Part shown: piece after piece, positions 23,901-36,690 of the stretch | Layout: every line of letters begins with the position of its first letter | Numbering within the stretch: position 1 is the stretch's first letter | Assembly: GCF_910592395.1 (NCBI RefSeq) | Contig: NC_088321.1 | Location: forward strand, 3,970,001 to 4,034,000 | Source: Lineus longissimus | Taxonomy: Eukaryota > Nemertea > Pilidiophora > Heteronemertea > Lineidae | DNA: 64,000 nt | Direction of reading: 5' to 3' | Made by a program: the position numbers and the translations under genes | Notes under the pieces: model-generated | Told to the model about the DNA's origin: nothing | Seen by the model: only the letters and a program-made list of their open reading frames with translations | Database searches by the model: none

Positions 23901-24165
23901 GGTCTCAGCAATCCCACAGAAGTGATATTTTCAGAGACAGCTGTCACATTATTTTGATTTAACTAAATCCTAAATCTTCAAAAACTATTCTGATTCAATA
24001 TGAAACATACCTTCACATTCTTGTACACCAAACCCAATTCTTTCGCAACCTCTTCAATTTTGCTATGATTATATTTTTGGTAGTTTTCAAACCATCTTTG
24101 TAATACTGAATTAATTTCTTTCGCTGATGATCTGTGAATTTTACTCGAGATTAGGAAGACATATT
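17746..24165 (-). CDS. Homeodomain-like / HMG-box-like / chromodomain gene
   Basis: Minus-strand exons run from high to low coordinates: 24165-24011 (homeodomain-like), 23671-23548 (end of homeodomain, start of HMG box), about 23450-23246 (rest of HMG box), 22794-22685, 22410-22271, 22024-21853, 20572-20463, 20298-20198, 19783-19744, 18620-18535, 18353-18299 and 17921-17746 (chromodomain and stop). From 22024 downwards every junction keeps the frame, which strongly supports the model. The 5' half has frame changes near 24075, 23650 and 23340. No promoter was found past 24165. The product would be a nuclear DNA- and chromatin-binding protein. Function is inferred from domains only. A LINE fragment sits in the intron 18621-19743. 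Confidence 0.7.
18299..20572 (-). CDS. Linker exons of the chromodomain gene
   Basis: Five small exons (20572-20463, 20298-20198, 19783-19744, 18620-18535, 18353-18299) splice in phase. They give an acidic segment (MDDEDTLSIDEEESLPL), a Gly/Pro-rich segment (LAGGGLGVAPVLPLPMPRP), a short basic segment (GSAFKKSVNP), a strongly basic segment (RKKKSAKL) and an acidic helix (EQLSEDVAKLAAS). The pattern is of a nuclear protein with disordered linkers. Donors are GTAAG or GTAG types. Confidence 0.7.
18775..19610 (-). mobile_element. 5'-truncated LINE fragment (reverse transcriptase C-terminus)
   Basis: The minus-strand frame reads ITFQGIPVTAEATALHLGN, SLYGTVLKDL, AWRKAVRKLCRLHPRTHC and, after an in-frame TGA at about 19245, LLQNRFLNFYRKAV. 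This is the usual C-terminal region of a non-LTR retrotransposon ORF2. The 3' end lies near a minus-strand 'aataaagatgattatatat' at about 18775-18800. It is inserted in an intron of the chromodomain gene in the same orientation. The clade is not assigned. Confidence 0.75.
21853..22794 (-). CDS. Middle exons of the chromodomain gene, unknown domain
   Basis: Exons 22794-22685, 22410-22271 and 22024-21853 encode LGNGKGKVFLGECPSN, TSTLGETEDLEKKVREALI and VVTVHGLPDGLQILR with a following helix (KAKMAELLAVI). The first junction keeps the frame; the donor of the second exon is uncertain (22271 or about 22311). The first exon's reading frame has a TGA just inside its 5' edge. I do not recognise the fold; a small nucleic-acid or protein-binding domain is possible. 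Confidence 0.5.
23246..23671 (-). CDS. HMG-box-like segment split by an intron
   Basis: Exon 23671-23548 encodes KKRKPSAYNIFIEDKIETM, the helix-1 pattern of an HMG box (Pro-Ser-Ala-Tyr-Asn). The next exon (to 23246) encodes GEQFRAWAKEWNALSATAKK followed by GYQDK, matching helices 2 and 3. After a one-base shift near 23340 the frame continues as RPTNGRERMARVEFLWRKLD. HMG boxes bind and bend DNA in the minor groove. The 5' edge of the second exon is not certain. Confidence 0.6.
24011..24165 (-). CDS. Homeodomain-like exon with a frame disruption
   Basis: One frame reads VKFTDHQRKKLIQYY, fitting homeodomain helix 1 (Phe8, Leu16, aromatic 20). Another frame of the same exon reads WFENYQKYNHSKIEEVAKEL then GLVYKNVK, fitting the rest of helix 1 through helix 3. 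The exon ends just where many homeobox genes have an intron, before the WFxN motif. The next exon starts with a FKNK-like remnant. The two frames differ by about 11 nt near 24075-24090. The Trp of WF is not kept. Confidence 0.55.
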
Positions 24166-27100
24166 CTGAAATGAAGAAATGTGTAGCGGTAAAGGGCTTA
24201 TATATTTGTCACCGTATAAACGTCGCAACTCTGACCTCAAACCCAAAGACTAAACCAACGAATATATCTTTTTACATTATTTATTACCCACGTCACTCTA
24301 ACTTCTTATCTACTACCGACACTGAAACATTATAAAATTATGTGCACAACAAAGTATCAACAAGAGTTGATATGAAAGAATCTTACCATACTATGAGATT
24401 AAGGCTGTGAAGTCAACTAATCGTGATCTAAAATGCTCTGGCACTTTTCAAGAGAACATCTTGTTTAGCTATGAAGTGCGGAGGATGGATTTCTGGATCT
24501 GCCAGGACTTACTCAAAACATCTAAACATCATAATTTATACTTAATTACACACACCCCTAATGGGTAAATAGCCCAGCCCAAATATCAGGCTCTGAGCCA
24601 ACTAGCACTCAGTAATTAAAGAAACAACCAATCAGCACACAGCTTTATCAATACAAGATTACCAGGGCCTAGGGCAGGGGCCTAGTAACTAGCTGCTTAT
24701 CAGGAAGTTCATAAAAGGGGTCACCGTCAGCTTAACAGCTTCACAGATAGAGATTACAAAACAGTGGAAAGGAGCAATTAAGAAGAAAGGTGTTGTAACT
24801 TCTAATGGTTAACGATACTGGGTGTCTGGGTTCACCAGGGCCTGGGAAGAACACAGAAATAATAATTATAGCTAGGTTTAGTAGGCAATTCCTAATATTG
24901 TCACAAAATGGATCTTGAAAGTTGACTGAAGGCTACCGCTGCTGTTGGCAATGATTTTTGGTACTTAATTGCATGATCGAACATGTTCAGAGGGAGAACG
25001 TTATTCCCTCTTAACATGTTATAGCCTATTTATCTCATTTTAAACTGCTTAAGTTTGAAGAAACCAAGAAAATCAAGAGTCATGACATGACATATAATAT
25101 AGCCTAGAGTGTATATAGAGGGCGTCTCCCTCACAAAATGCCGCATCTCCTGGGCCTACCATGCAGAGCAAATAGGCCTAGGTTATGCGATCTAACTTCA
25201 CGACAACTTTTATGCAATGTCAACTCTTCGGTATCTTTGATCAATAGAATCCTTCCTGGCAAAGGGAATGCTTTGGGATGCCTTATATGGTGGGTGGTCA
25301 ACAGTATACACAACACACACATGCACATAGGCCTACTACTTTACAAACATTAAAAATGTACGCTAGCGCTACCAGTGTACCACGTGGACCAATATTATGT
25401 CACAGTCGTTCCGTTCTACAGATCGAAACGAACTTTTGGACATTTTGGTTTCTTTAGTAATAGGCCAGGTATGGAATAAAAACTTACGAAGTAGAGTGCA
25501 GGAGTAAAAACACAGGTAAATACACGGTAAAAAAGCGGGATTTGCGAAAAGTATTGAAGCATAAACCTCGTTTTCGGTTTGATGATAATTTTGGTATTGC
25601 GCAACCCGCTAGTGCGCGATGATCAGGAAGGTAATCCACGTGCTCGAAAATAATCAAAGAAGGAATTATTACCATTAAAATGAATTGAAAGTATACAATC
25701 TTTAAAACCAAACTCGCACAGAACACTGCCAAAATTTAAGGAATGAAATCAGTGACTTACGAAACTATGCCTTGCAAGAGACATTCAGTATAAAAAATAG
25801 TTCCGTTCATTCGCCAGGAGGTTGGCAGAAAATCTGTGGTATCTTCTTCAATAGAAATTGTACATCGTTGTTACAGTCGGGTCGGTGAACGTACCCGGGC
25901 GCCCCGGACGAAGTGCTAAATCGCACCCCAAATCACCCACTGTCAACACCATTCTTCTTGTGTTGTCACTGAGTGGTCGGGAGGGGGGGGGGGGAGATGT
26001 CAGGCTATTGGGGGCTGTTCAGCTCTTATTAACTACACGTCGTGCTTGTGGTCAATGTAGCTAGCTTTCGGGGGAGGGGTGGCCACTGTGGTATCCAGTA
26101 ACTGGAAGGAGCATATGTTGTACAAGACCACTTTCTCTACCACTACCACCCCCCCCCCCCCCACCCCACCCCATCACTCCTCACCTACAGCCCCGTTCCG
26201 GAGGGTTCGTACATCTGGCCTATAATGGATCAGGGTGCGGCTGTATACGTATGATCGTGGTGGTGATTCCGGTTTGTCTAAGGACACAATATAAGGGTTG
26301 AAGCCGGGCAAAAGACCAGCAAGTCCATGGAGCGTCCCATCTGTTACTGGAATAAATAATTGATTACTGACGCTACTACTAAGGGGTAGCGCCAGGTCAA
26401 CAGCGGCAACACACACTGAAAAGGCTAGTAGGGGGCGGAGGCGGGGATGGGGCCCGGGGGGGGGGGGGGTGGCGGGGGCAGGGGCTGGGGGCATTAGCCT
26501 TGATCCCGATGCCTATGTAGGACATGGGCAATGCAGAAACTAATTTTATATTCCGGGTTAAAAACAGGGCCGTATTTACTAGATAGGGGGTGGGTGACTG
26601 ACCTCAGGCATCGCCGACCAAGAAACGTGTTTGTCCTGCAGATTAATGGTTTTGTCTTGGTGTCTCAACCACTCCCCGAGATCATGCCCTAGTCCCATGA
26701 CAAAAATATGACAAAAAATATGGACCCGAATGATGGGAGGACCACGCATCGCCCAGTGGTCCACCATGCAGTCAATAAAAATCCTGACGAGATATGGCGA
26801 GACGGTTTAAGAGCTAACAATATATCTCCGCGGCCGAGATATACGCAGGCGCATACATTCATGTAGTGAAGCATCGTTAACAAGCGCTCAACAAAATATC
26901 TTGGGATATGAAGATACGTATCCTGAGCGCTTCATACAGAGAGACGAACCCTAACAGAAAACGCTTCGTTACGATTAACATCTCCTGAATCGGTGATCTC
27001 AAATAATATAAGTGAGGATAGATTCCAAGAACGGTTGCCAAAAGTGGGTCTCATGATTAATATTATCATATAGGCGAGCTCTGCAAATCGACAAAATGGT

Positions 27101-30100
27101 TCATGTGCACGAATGTCTGTAAAGAAACTTCGCGGTTGAACACCGCATAAACCAAAGATAGACGGATGTGTGACCATAGCAAATCGAGTCATGCAGACCA
27201 TTCCATTATGAAGTAGGCATAGTTTTCCACTAGGCGATCGGCTGACGGCGAAACAATGGGTTCGGGGGCACAAAGAAGCTGATACAAATGGCTGATTTGT
27301 CCGATTTTTTAAACGGAATTCCGCGGCCAGTTATTTACGTGGATCGCAACTTACATCTGCCAGCATTCAAACCGGCGATCTGGCTATTCCCACCTCTAAC
27401 AAAGACATGAGTTGATTAGCCAGACAGGTTCGCCATATCATGGATGTGGTATTGGTAAGTTGACTTGTCAATTTTGTTTTTCACGTTGGTCATCAATTTA
27501 TCCATCAGGGGATGAAGATTTTGCACGTTGTGCCGCTCATAGTGGTTGCCAACAGCGCATTATTTGATATCCCACAAAGAATATGATATTGATTATATGG
27601 GCTGGTCATGGGTACGAAATTCTAACACAAGGACGATGTTCCGAAATATTTCGAAGTTAAACACGACCATGAGGTATATATTTATGAAAATAATTGACTG
27701 CACTGATGAGTATATGTATAGTGCTTGTCAACGAGTTTAAAAGGTAAATATTGTCCGTTTGTTATTGCATTTCAACTCTTAACAAAGGTTTGGTTTTTCA
27801 AACTTGGAGGGAGGGTATTTGCAATCTGCTGTTTTATTTTTTTGCTCCGGTGAACTCATCGTTGACATTTTAAATCACTTTTGAATTCACTTCAACTACG
27901 ATCCATGATTGCTTGCACCGTGAGTTTAGGCCTTATCCATCAAAGTAATTTTTATGTTCATGGTACACCTAGTATATCGGACACCAGTGCATTCATTATT
28001 TATTGAATTATTTTTATTTTTCATTCCGGGAACCATTACCAACTGTAATGTTTACTAACATTTCCAATGAGACCATACATACTCTGTGGTTTTATGACAA
28101 CGATTATAGTGATCATGAAAACGCCTTTCACTAAGAAAAATATCTCTGAATCCTGTTACAAAGCTGTATGCTGTTTCCTTACCACTAGAAGTCCCTGAAA
28201 GAGTAAGAAGCGGGAGTTATAACATGTGAAGCCAATACTAACACATTGCAAGGACACTTATTACACTAGTCGACTGCCAAACCACGTGATGACAAATAAT
28301 TTATACGCACATGTAAAACGTGTGAATACTAGTAATAATATCGGATTACTTCAAAATGCTTTGAACGTCACCCATGAAAGTAAACAAATGATATTTATTT
28401 GACCATTTTAGAAATGCACCAGTTTCGAAATAAGTAGAAGGTAAGCCTGTTGGCTCATCACGGTGCCGCTTACTTGATGAATCTTAATATTTTAAATTGT
28501 AAGGTATGTATCATGCAGTTTTTTATTGCAACATTGTTGTTATGTTCATGGTAACGCCTTCCACTTGAGTACAATCGAAGATTGCTGTCGTGGTGTTTAT
28601 AAGTAACCTTGTATTCGTCAAATTCGCAGTGGTTTCTGACCAAACCGTACTTTTTCGGAAGAAATATCAATGATGGCATTGCATCGTTGCCAAATCTTCG
28701 AAGGCATTTTTAAAAATTCTTAAATGGGAAGTGTGAGTATTTCGAAGCCTTTTGTAAAACAAATGGATCAATGCTTACGATACCCAACTAACCCGAAATG
28801 ATTAAAACCAGTATGTATTTCACAGATCATTTCTAGATTCTGGTTTGCTTATACGATATTCATCATAAGCACGGTAGCTATAGGTATCGGTTTGACTAAA
28901 GAAAAATATGTCCTCACTCGGAGAGGAAATAACGATACAAAAGAAACACAAAAAATTTTATTTCCTTTAGAGGGTCGTAAGGCCCGCATTTATTTTTGTA
29001 CCCCTTCAACACTGTAATGGGAGGGCCTTGTTTCTATTGTGTTGCAAAGGTAAACCGATACCGTTGCCCACCGTGGTTTAATCTAAATACAGTATCTTCT
29101 TTAAAAAACGCAAGGTTTTGTATTAATATTAAGTTTCTCTCATATTTACCCAAAGGTCTTTTCGGAGTTTCTCCATCCTTGGAACGTCAGAGGTTTCTTT
29201 GGCAATCTGTGCGTACTTCAGCGTTTTATCTGAAGTAGATTAAACAGTAAATAAGAAAATAATGCGATACATAGTTAGGGTTTGGGCGAGGTTACCTTGA
29301 TTATCTCTGCACATTTGTAGCATAGTGAGTAACTTTATAACTATTCTGTGACTGGTTCATTCAACAAGCTCTAAAACAAGTTCATATTTCGGTTAGTGAT
29401 GGAAGAAAAAACGGACTGAGGATATAAGGGTATACGATTAAGTTGTGATCGTCGTTTTAAAGCAACTGGCCCGATTTCTTCAGCAGCAGCCCCACATTGA
29501 ATGATCGGCGTCTTTTTGATTAATAGACATGGGATGATATTCTTGAATCCAACAGTCGATGCTGTTTTGTTTTGTCCCAGGGCTTTTAGTTCAAAATTGA
29601 TTAATGGCGCAATCTCAAACAAAATAGTGAATCATGACTGATACCGTAACTTTTGAGGCGCCCTACAAAGGCGAGTACTGTACCTTTTGTAATTCACTCG
29701 GTTAACTAATTTGGGGCAATCAAAACATAGCAATCGGTGATAAAAGGTACAATTTCAAGTTATTAGATTAATTGTTTATAAAAGTATTGATGTAAAAATA
29801 AAATGTATCAATAAAGAATAATAAATTCTGCACCAAGAGCATTTATTTACTGACAACATGAACGAAGTACATGGCAATACAACTGATATAACCGCGTAAA
29901 AAAACAGCGCCCCTAGCTTAAACATTGCATTCATGTATTGCTGCGTACAAAAATAAACAAACAGTATTTGCGACCTAACAGCAGGCGATATCGGCAAGTT
30001 TGGGTGACTGGTAAATGAACTGTGTACCATGAACGGTACTTAAAAATCTGTAAACAGTCCTATTTTACAGCCGGCTCATATTGAGTTATGCCTGGGTGAT

Positions 30101-33100
30101 CTTGAATATATACCCTTGATTGGGTAGGACATAGTGTGATGATGAAGAGCGGATTAACGGGAATCCGTAATTATGTCCATCTTACCGACGTTTATTCTAA
30201 ACCAAGACCGTAGTATGTCTCGTACAATCGCACATGGCTTTGCACCTTGTACACAATGATGTACATCTTTTCAATGGTTCCACGCTTTTCGCATGTATTG
30301 TGTGTGTAGGGCTGAGAAATGTACAAGGACTTCATTATTTATGACCGAGACTCACAGCAAGCAGCATAAAGTCTGAGGCAGAGCTTTATAATGACCCTAA
30401 ACAATATAAATGCTTTGTTTGAAGAGAAAAAAACAACCTGTCTGTTTTTCTCATACCATAATGTATACGGAAGCGCCTTGCTTGCTAACAATTGCATTCA
30501 CATCATGCTGTGGAAGCAACCATAATTTTTCTGTTCCATATATACTCATCATGTTGTGTATTTATCCTTTACCTTATTTCTAAGAGTGTAGCAGGGAAAG
30601 TCTTGGACATGTTAGATGAAAATTGATGCTTATTGAATTCCATATCCGTCCCAAACAGACGGAAATGAGGACGTTGGTTAAAATTCGTGCTCTCATCGTT
30701 TGATATGACTTGATACAGCCGGATCATGAATAGGTCATGTCAAAGTCATATTATTATCAGAGCAAAACATATTGTTTTGAATATTTTTCATGCTATCAAA
30801 CCAGGGAGCATCTAGGGATCAGCTGGTGGTGTCAACTTCAAGCGCGGTTTCATTTAGTTTAACAGCAACTTCGGAGGCATAAGTTGGCATTGTGGATAAA
30901 TCTTGACCGGCGTGAGTATTACACCTGGGCCGACCGAATCGAAAGTCGATAGCGAAGGTGGCGATAGTGACCCTAACAACGCCTATTAACGGATAGTGTG
31001 CCAGTGCTGGTAAAATGTCTGAATCCAAATGCTGTTAGTGCGCTGTTAGTCTATGCCACTGGTAGGCTATCGGTATGGTAGACTATCGGTCATGTCGGTA
31101 TAATGGTAAGTTCTTTTCTTTGACCGAGGTTGGTCTATCAATATCGCTCGCCAGGAAATCTCTTGTCACGGCTAAATTGTGCATTGTTCATGGTCTAGTG
31201 CTCATACTTGCACCATTTCTGCTATGTTCAGTTGGTTTTTCGCCAAGACGAAGCCAATTCATTCGGCGACTCTGAGGCAGAAATAAGTTGTCTTAGCGTC
31301 AAAAACCAAACACCATGCCAAAGTGACTCAAAGATAAATGATGCCATCCACGCAGATAGCCTCTTCATTAGGAAGTTATCATGCTCCATGTGAGGGGTGA
31401 CCCAAAGGGCTCGGGTATGAAAACGCCGGTAAATATTGATTATAATCAAGCGCAGTTTCGTTGGTGCATAGCTCTCACCAGTGAAGCATGCACTCCCCGA
31501 TATATAGATGTAATCGACATGTTAAAAACCCCGTCCCCCCCCCCCCCCCCCGTCACATTCCTCGGTGTGCATCCTTGTCTAAACTTGGTTCAACTTTGTC
31601 CACGAGCTCGAGCTCGGCAGAAATCTTGACCTTCGAATGGTATTTTCCTAGGGGTCGGGTAACAATAGTTTATACAAGTACTCAGTGTATGTGTCCCCTG
31701 TCCCGCAATGACCATCGCCACTGCACCTTCAACCCTCCACTTTCCCGACCACCTTTAGCTAAATACCTTACCAGTTATCTGTGACGTCACTGATAGCGTA
31801 CAAACAAAATTGCAATTCGGTGTGCCTAACATCGCCTGTAGCTACCGGAGTTTCTATTCGGGGATAGTGCCTATGGGCACTTTTGGCATATCCCACTGTT
31901 AGACTTTGAAAACGCTATCAGAGTACGGATTCGTTTGGCGGTGGTGAATCCCGACCGAACCGGTTCAATGAAAAGATGATTGCGACGCGAATCCTGAACA
32001 TTCGTTTTGAACATACTAGGTGCATCCTAAGAGTCAAATAATTTTCAAATTTAACATTGTTTAATAAGGACGATTGCCGTTTGGGAGATGGTTTCAAGGT
32101 TATCATTGACAAGAGTGTACAGAAAACATGATTGACAGGTCAGACAGCCCAATTCTATGTCCCACTGGCTACTAGAATTGTACATTTCCAATGGTGGTCA
32201 TTACTAACAGGTGGTTATAAATCTTTTGAGTGATCTGCTAGCCCAATGTAAGCAAGTATATTAGAGCGATTCGTGTAATATAGATTCCGATCCTCGACCA
32301 ACACGAATATATCCCAACATCTCCGAAACGGACAACTTGAGGTGACGTGCCATGTTAGCCAAATTTGCGGACAATGTCGACTTTAAAATTGAATTGCTCC
32401 TAGCCATGACGGATAAACGACTCTTAGTAAAGAAATCTGGAATCTTGAAGGAATTTTGCGCACGATAAAAGCAAAAATATATATTTTAATCACGCTGAGC
32501 TCCGTTGTCCGACACCTCAATTACCACTGGGAATCAACACAGAATAACTCTCTGCATCTCGTAACAGTGCCTCTTTTTGCTATTTAGGTCACGGTAAATG
32601 AATCAATCGCTAATTATTCGCCTAAAACGCGCTAATTTCGAAGTGTATCCGATGTGAATGCAACTATCAACTTCCGAATGCAGCGCTCCAAAAACGGGCA
32701 ATAAGACGTATTTTAAAATCGTTTGTGCTTCTTACTCATCAAACAAACATCTAGCTATTCAGGTGGAATCAAAACTTCGTGATACCTGGCAGATATTAAA
32801 TGTTTAAGTCACGATGCCCCGCCTATTTAGGTAACATGATCCGTCACCTTAAATAGGTCTACATATACAATATAACGGCAACTACATAGCTATAGTCCCA
32901 TCATTTTCACATATTCTATTCAAATCCCATCGGATTGTCACATCATACTAGAAAATACCTAGATTGTCATTACGGGTTGGTTGCAGGGATTTGATCGGAC
33001 ATATGCCTACCCCGAAACAATTGTCAACCTACGAATTGGTCCTCAAAATCAACGACATACTCATAAGCAAGTTGCAGGGCGTCTCCACAGCGTATTAGAG

Positions 33101-33849
33101 AGCAGACAGGCCAGTTTCTGATGATGAACACAACAGCACTACTATTCCATTGAAATTCTTACATGTAATTTAATGACTCCGACGGCATGCCAACCATTCG
33201 TCTCATCTTGAAATAAGGTTAAATTGTCATGCTTCTCCTAACCTTGACCTCCCAAAGGGACTCAACACGGTTTAAAACGTTCGGTTAAATTTTCAGGGAG
33301 AGTTGTTTCAGTTCAAAGTATCTAATCATAAGCATATTTGTAAATGTTCGGCCAAGTTATAATCAATATGAAATACAAACGTTTCTCTCTGCTGTTGGTC
33401 ATTCATTCCATGAATTACCCCAGGACAGAATGTTAAAGGTACGGGAGTCCTTTTGCGCAAACGCACACAATTCCCGTATCTCTAGCTTATTCGTACTACG
33501 GTACTTCTCCCGTACCGTTTTAGTGCGCTATCAGTATATACGGAACTATAACTTGTAACTTGTATTTTTGAATACCGGTATCGAGTATACCAGTATATAT
33601 AGAGTATTCGCCGCCTGTATACATCCCCGTGTACATGTACATGTACGTGTACATGTACGTGACAAGACTAAATTATGAAATGACGTTGAAAATCTTACAC
33701 AACCAACACTTTTTGTTATAAGATAAGGAAGATGTATGATATTGCCTGTTATTTTGGAGTGAAAGTCAGTTTTTAAAACAAATGAAGAAACATTATCACA
33801 AAATTTAGAAGAAAAATCCCGGGCACAATGGAGCAGAAAATTAGAAAAG
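24166..33849. other. Long non-coding stretch, no gene recognised
   Basis: About 9.7 kb without a supported gene. It holds a G run at 25983, a C run at 26150, a G run at 26457 and a C run near 31531. A gtacatgtacatgtacgtg stretch lies near 33630, and an inverted pair around 'cctatttaggt' lies at 32821-32866. A TATA-like cataaaagggg is at 24712 without a gene to match. Short open frames here (for example 26174-26494 minus, Pro-rich) follow base composition and have no domain. The upstream end of the homeodomain gene may extend into the first kilobase. Confidence 0.4.
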
Positions 33850-33924
33850 GGGCTGTCGTGGGACTCGAACCAGGGTCAAAGGCGTCCGAGTCCTATGCGG
33901 TATACATTCGACCAAGCCGGCTCA
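33850..33924 (-). repeat. tRNA-derived sequence (SINE head or tRNA relic)
   Basis: On the minus strand a B-box (GGTTCGAGTCCC) follows an A-box-like CCGGCTTGGTCGA at tRNA spacing. The acceptor and T stems do not pair well, so this is a tRNA-derived sequence and not a working tRNA gene. The following stretch to 35569 holds nothing recognisable apart from a C run at 34981. Confidence 0.5.
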
Positions 33925-35569
33925 TCTGATTGATGCAGCCTATACAAAGTTTTATTTGTGAACCTCCTGTATGAAGCCCTTTGTCTTATGTTTCTTCACT
34001 TGAAATATTCTTCGAAAGTATTTTCACATTCGCACGATATACTAAATTTTGATTGTTTAAATTGTTTAAATCGAAGACGCGCGCACTGTCATTGTGAAGA
34101 GTATTATTTCTGAGCCGCAGTTGAGCAACAAAAACGTGTTGGGCATGCGCAAAATAACCCCCGAATATGTACCTTTTGCATTCGGACCTAGGGATACGGG
34201 TACCTCAAGACAGTGCATTATAATATTCAGAGATTCGGTTTATGTTGACGTTTACACACATGAAAATGTTTAAATCGTTTAATCGTAATTGCTTAGCCAT
34301 GAAGTTTTAATCCATTGGTTATCCCGAATCCCTTGAGTGCAAAGGCGATCTTCATTCTTAACTTAATCCGACGAAAGAGTTGCCTCTGATGACATTGGCA
34401 GGGTTGCCAGCGCGCGGGGGACGGGGATAAAAATATATCAACATTCTCAGGGTTTCATACAGCGGGGGAGATGGAGAACATATCCCCCGCCACATTATTT
34501 GGTGATGTTTTAAAGTCTAAAGTGGCATTTAAATATACTAAGAAGCAGTTTTAGCGTTTTCAGGTGCAAGAAGCTTTCGGAGGGGTCATTTTCTATTTAA
34601 AAAAATATTTTCGATGCTTCTTTTCGTCCTGGCGGAAACCCTGATTGCGGTTCAGAAAATGTTCTGTGGTGATGTACATTATTTTTTGACACAGTGGATG
34701 TCAAAGTCATTAGCTCATTATCAATATCGAACGCCCAATGGTTTTTGATAAAACAGGTAAATCCCGATATTCATGTATATTGAGAATTCGAAATTATGAG
34801 AAACTTCCAAACTTGGGGCGCCCGTTGGGTATGCCAAAGTGTTAATCGACTGGTCGCCTCATCACAGTTTGGTCGAGAAAAGGTGTCGAGTTTACAGCCA
34901 GAGGAAATGGTACACACAACGCATACACACAACGTCACAATAGAAATCAACAGGGGCGAATGGCCATGCAGAGCGTATGCCCCCCCCCCCCCCGTCCCCT
35001 CCCATTACATACGTCTGTAACAGGAAGAGAGAGCGGTCCATCCATGGAATAGCTATTTCCTCATTGTTAAGTTGAGCTTTTGGTGTATAACGACGTTCGA
35101 CAATGTTCGATTAGGTAATGAGTACTGACGCTCTCATGCCAGGTCGAAATAACACTCGAGTCACGCTTCTACACACAATCCTGTACAACTTGACGTGCCA
35201 ACACGGGAAAATGGACTACTTATGCCGGGGTGGAAAACTACGATCTCCCTTTGTCCACAAAATACTCCAATGCCCTACGAAAGCAGCTAGCAGTCAGGCA
35301 CTAATCCTAGCCTTCCCTTTGCGGGGCTGTTTCTCCCAAAAGCGATGGTAAAAAGGCCGAGCCCCTGGCGCCTCAAGACCAGAGAGCTCTGGGCAGATTG
35401 GCTCATCAGCTGGGTAAAACAATTCATCAAGGATATTAAAAACTCCGACCGCCAACCGGGATGATGCTGTACAATCACCCTTGGCCAAAATGTTGGCTGG
35501 GAAGCATCCGGGAGAAGGGAAACTCCGAGAAAAACACATAGGTTGACTGTGCACTGGGCGATTAAACTA

Positions 35570-35955
35570 GCTATATGTTGCAGTAGCCAGCCTAAGTGAA
35601 GGATAATCTGACTTAACACCAGCTCTGGTGGTGGAGCTGTAGGAGGCAGCCCCTCCCAATGGCTGGATGTCGTAAGGCCAACCACGTCTCACAGCAAAAA
35701 CAATAATAGTTACAGAAGCCAACAGCAGAGTAAAGTGACGTAAAAAAAGAATGAACAGACACCTGCCCGTTTAACTCTATATTTATATGTTGTAGTAGCC
35801 AGCCTAAGTGAATTAACCAGCTCTGATGGTGGAGCTGTAGGAGGCAGCCCCTCCCAATGGCCGGATGTCGTAAGGCCAACCACCTCTCACAGCCCAACAG
35901 CTGAGTAAAGTGTCGTAAAAAAAGAATGACCAGACACCTTCCCGTTTAACTCTAG
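35570..35955. repeat. Tandem duplication, unit about 213 bp, two copies
   Basis: The segment from 'tatgttg.agtagccagcctaag' to 'cccgtttaactcta' occurs twice in direct orientation (about 35570-35777 and 35783-35955). The units are highly similar and the second is shorter by internal deletions. The open frames here are shadows of the repeat. Confidence 0.85.
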
Positions 35956-36432
35956 TGACACTAATTACTAGTATAGGAACGAGGTACAAATTGCTTTTCA
36001 AGCTATGGCTGCCAGCATCTATATAGATAGGCCTACTATACATGGTCATTATCAGGACACTGCGAATGTTTATGTTTCTTGCACTTTCAACCTCTTCATC
36101 TGTGAACTACTTCAAACAAATTCAAAATGGCCGTGCGTAGCCCCTGGAAACATCTTTACACCATCGCCTGCATGCGCAGCGATCACATGTGGGCAATTAT
36201 GACCCATGAATCATGTATTTGGTGGTAACATGTCCGTACTGTTTCTACATGACAACAATTGTTGTGGCTTATCAAATTATTGCAAAATTGAGTATACCTC
36301 TCTCAGGGTACGCACAAATAAAGATACCAGACACAATACAAACATATCGTCTTTGGTAAAATGTTTTTTCACCAGATAAAAAAGTATCACTATATTAAAA
36401 AATCCATGAAGCTTTCATCCATAATCAATCCC

Positions 36433-36520
36433 GGTGAATTTTCCCTTGCTCAGTCGGAAGAGTAAATTAATGCCTTATAAGCCAGAGGTCCCGGGTTCAA
36501 TCCCTGGAATGACCTGTTAC
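36433..36520 (+). repeat. tRNA-derived SINE-like sequence, copy 1
   Basis: After 'gaattttccc' come an A-box-like TTGCTCAGTCGGAAGAG and a B-box (GGGTTCAATCCC) with a pairing T stem. The 7-bp acceptor stem does not pair, so it is not a functional tRNA. A related sequence follows 260 bp downstream. Confidence 0.5.
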
Positions 36521-36690
36521 ATTTGGCGCACATCGTGGTTAAATGATAATAATAATCTATTTCCTCGATGCTGGGTATGAATTGGCTCATAAATTAACTC
36601 TTTGTATCTCGGAAGAAGAACACGATTGCGAGGACACAACTTTCCCGGACGGGGGAGTATGTGGTGGTGGCATAATATAATAGCCCTGGC

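Noticed and set aside
26174-26494. Pro-rich minus-strand gene
   Set aside because: The N-terminus is low-complexity from a G run on the plus strand, with no splice or domain support.
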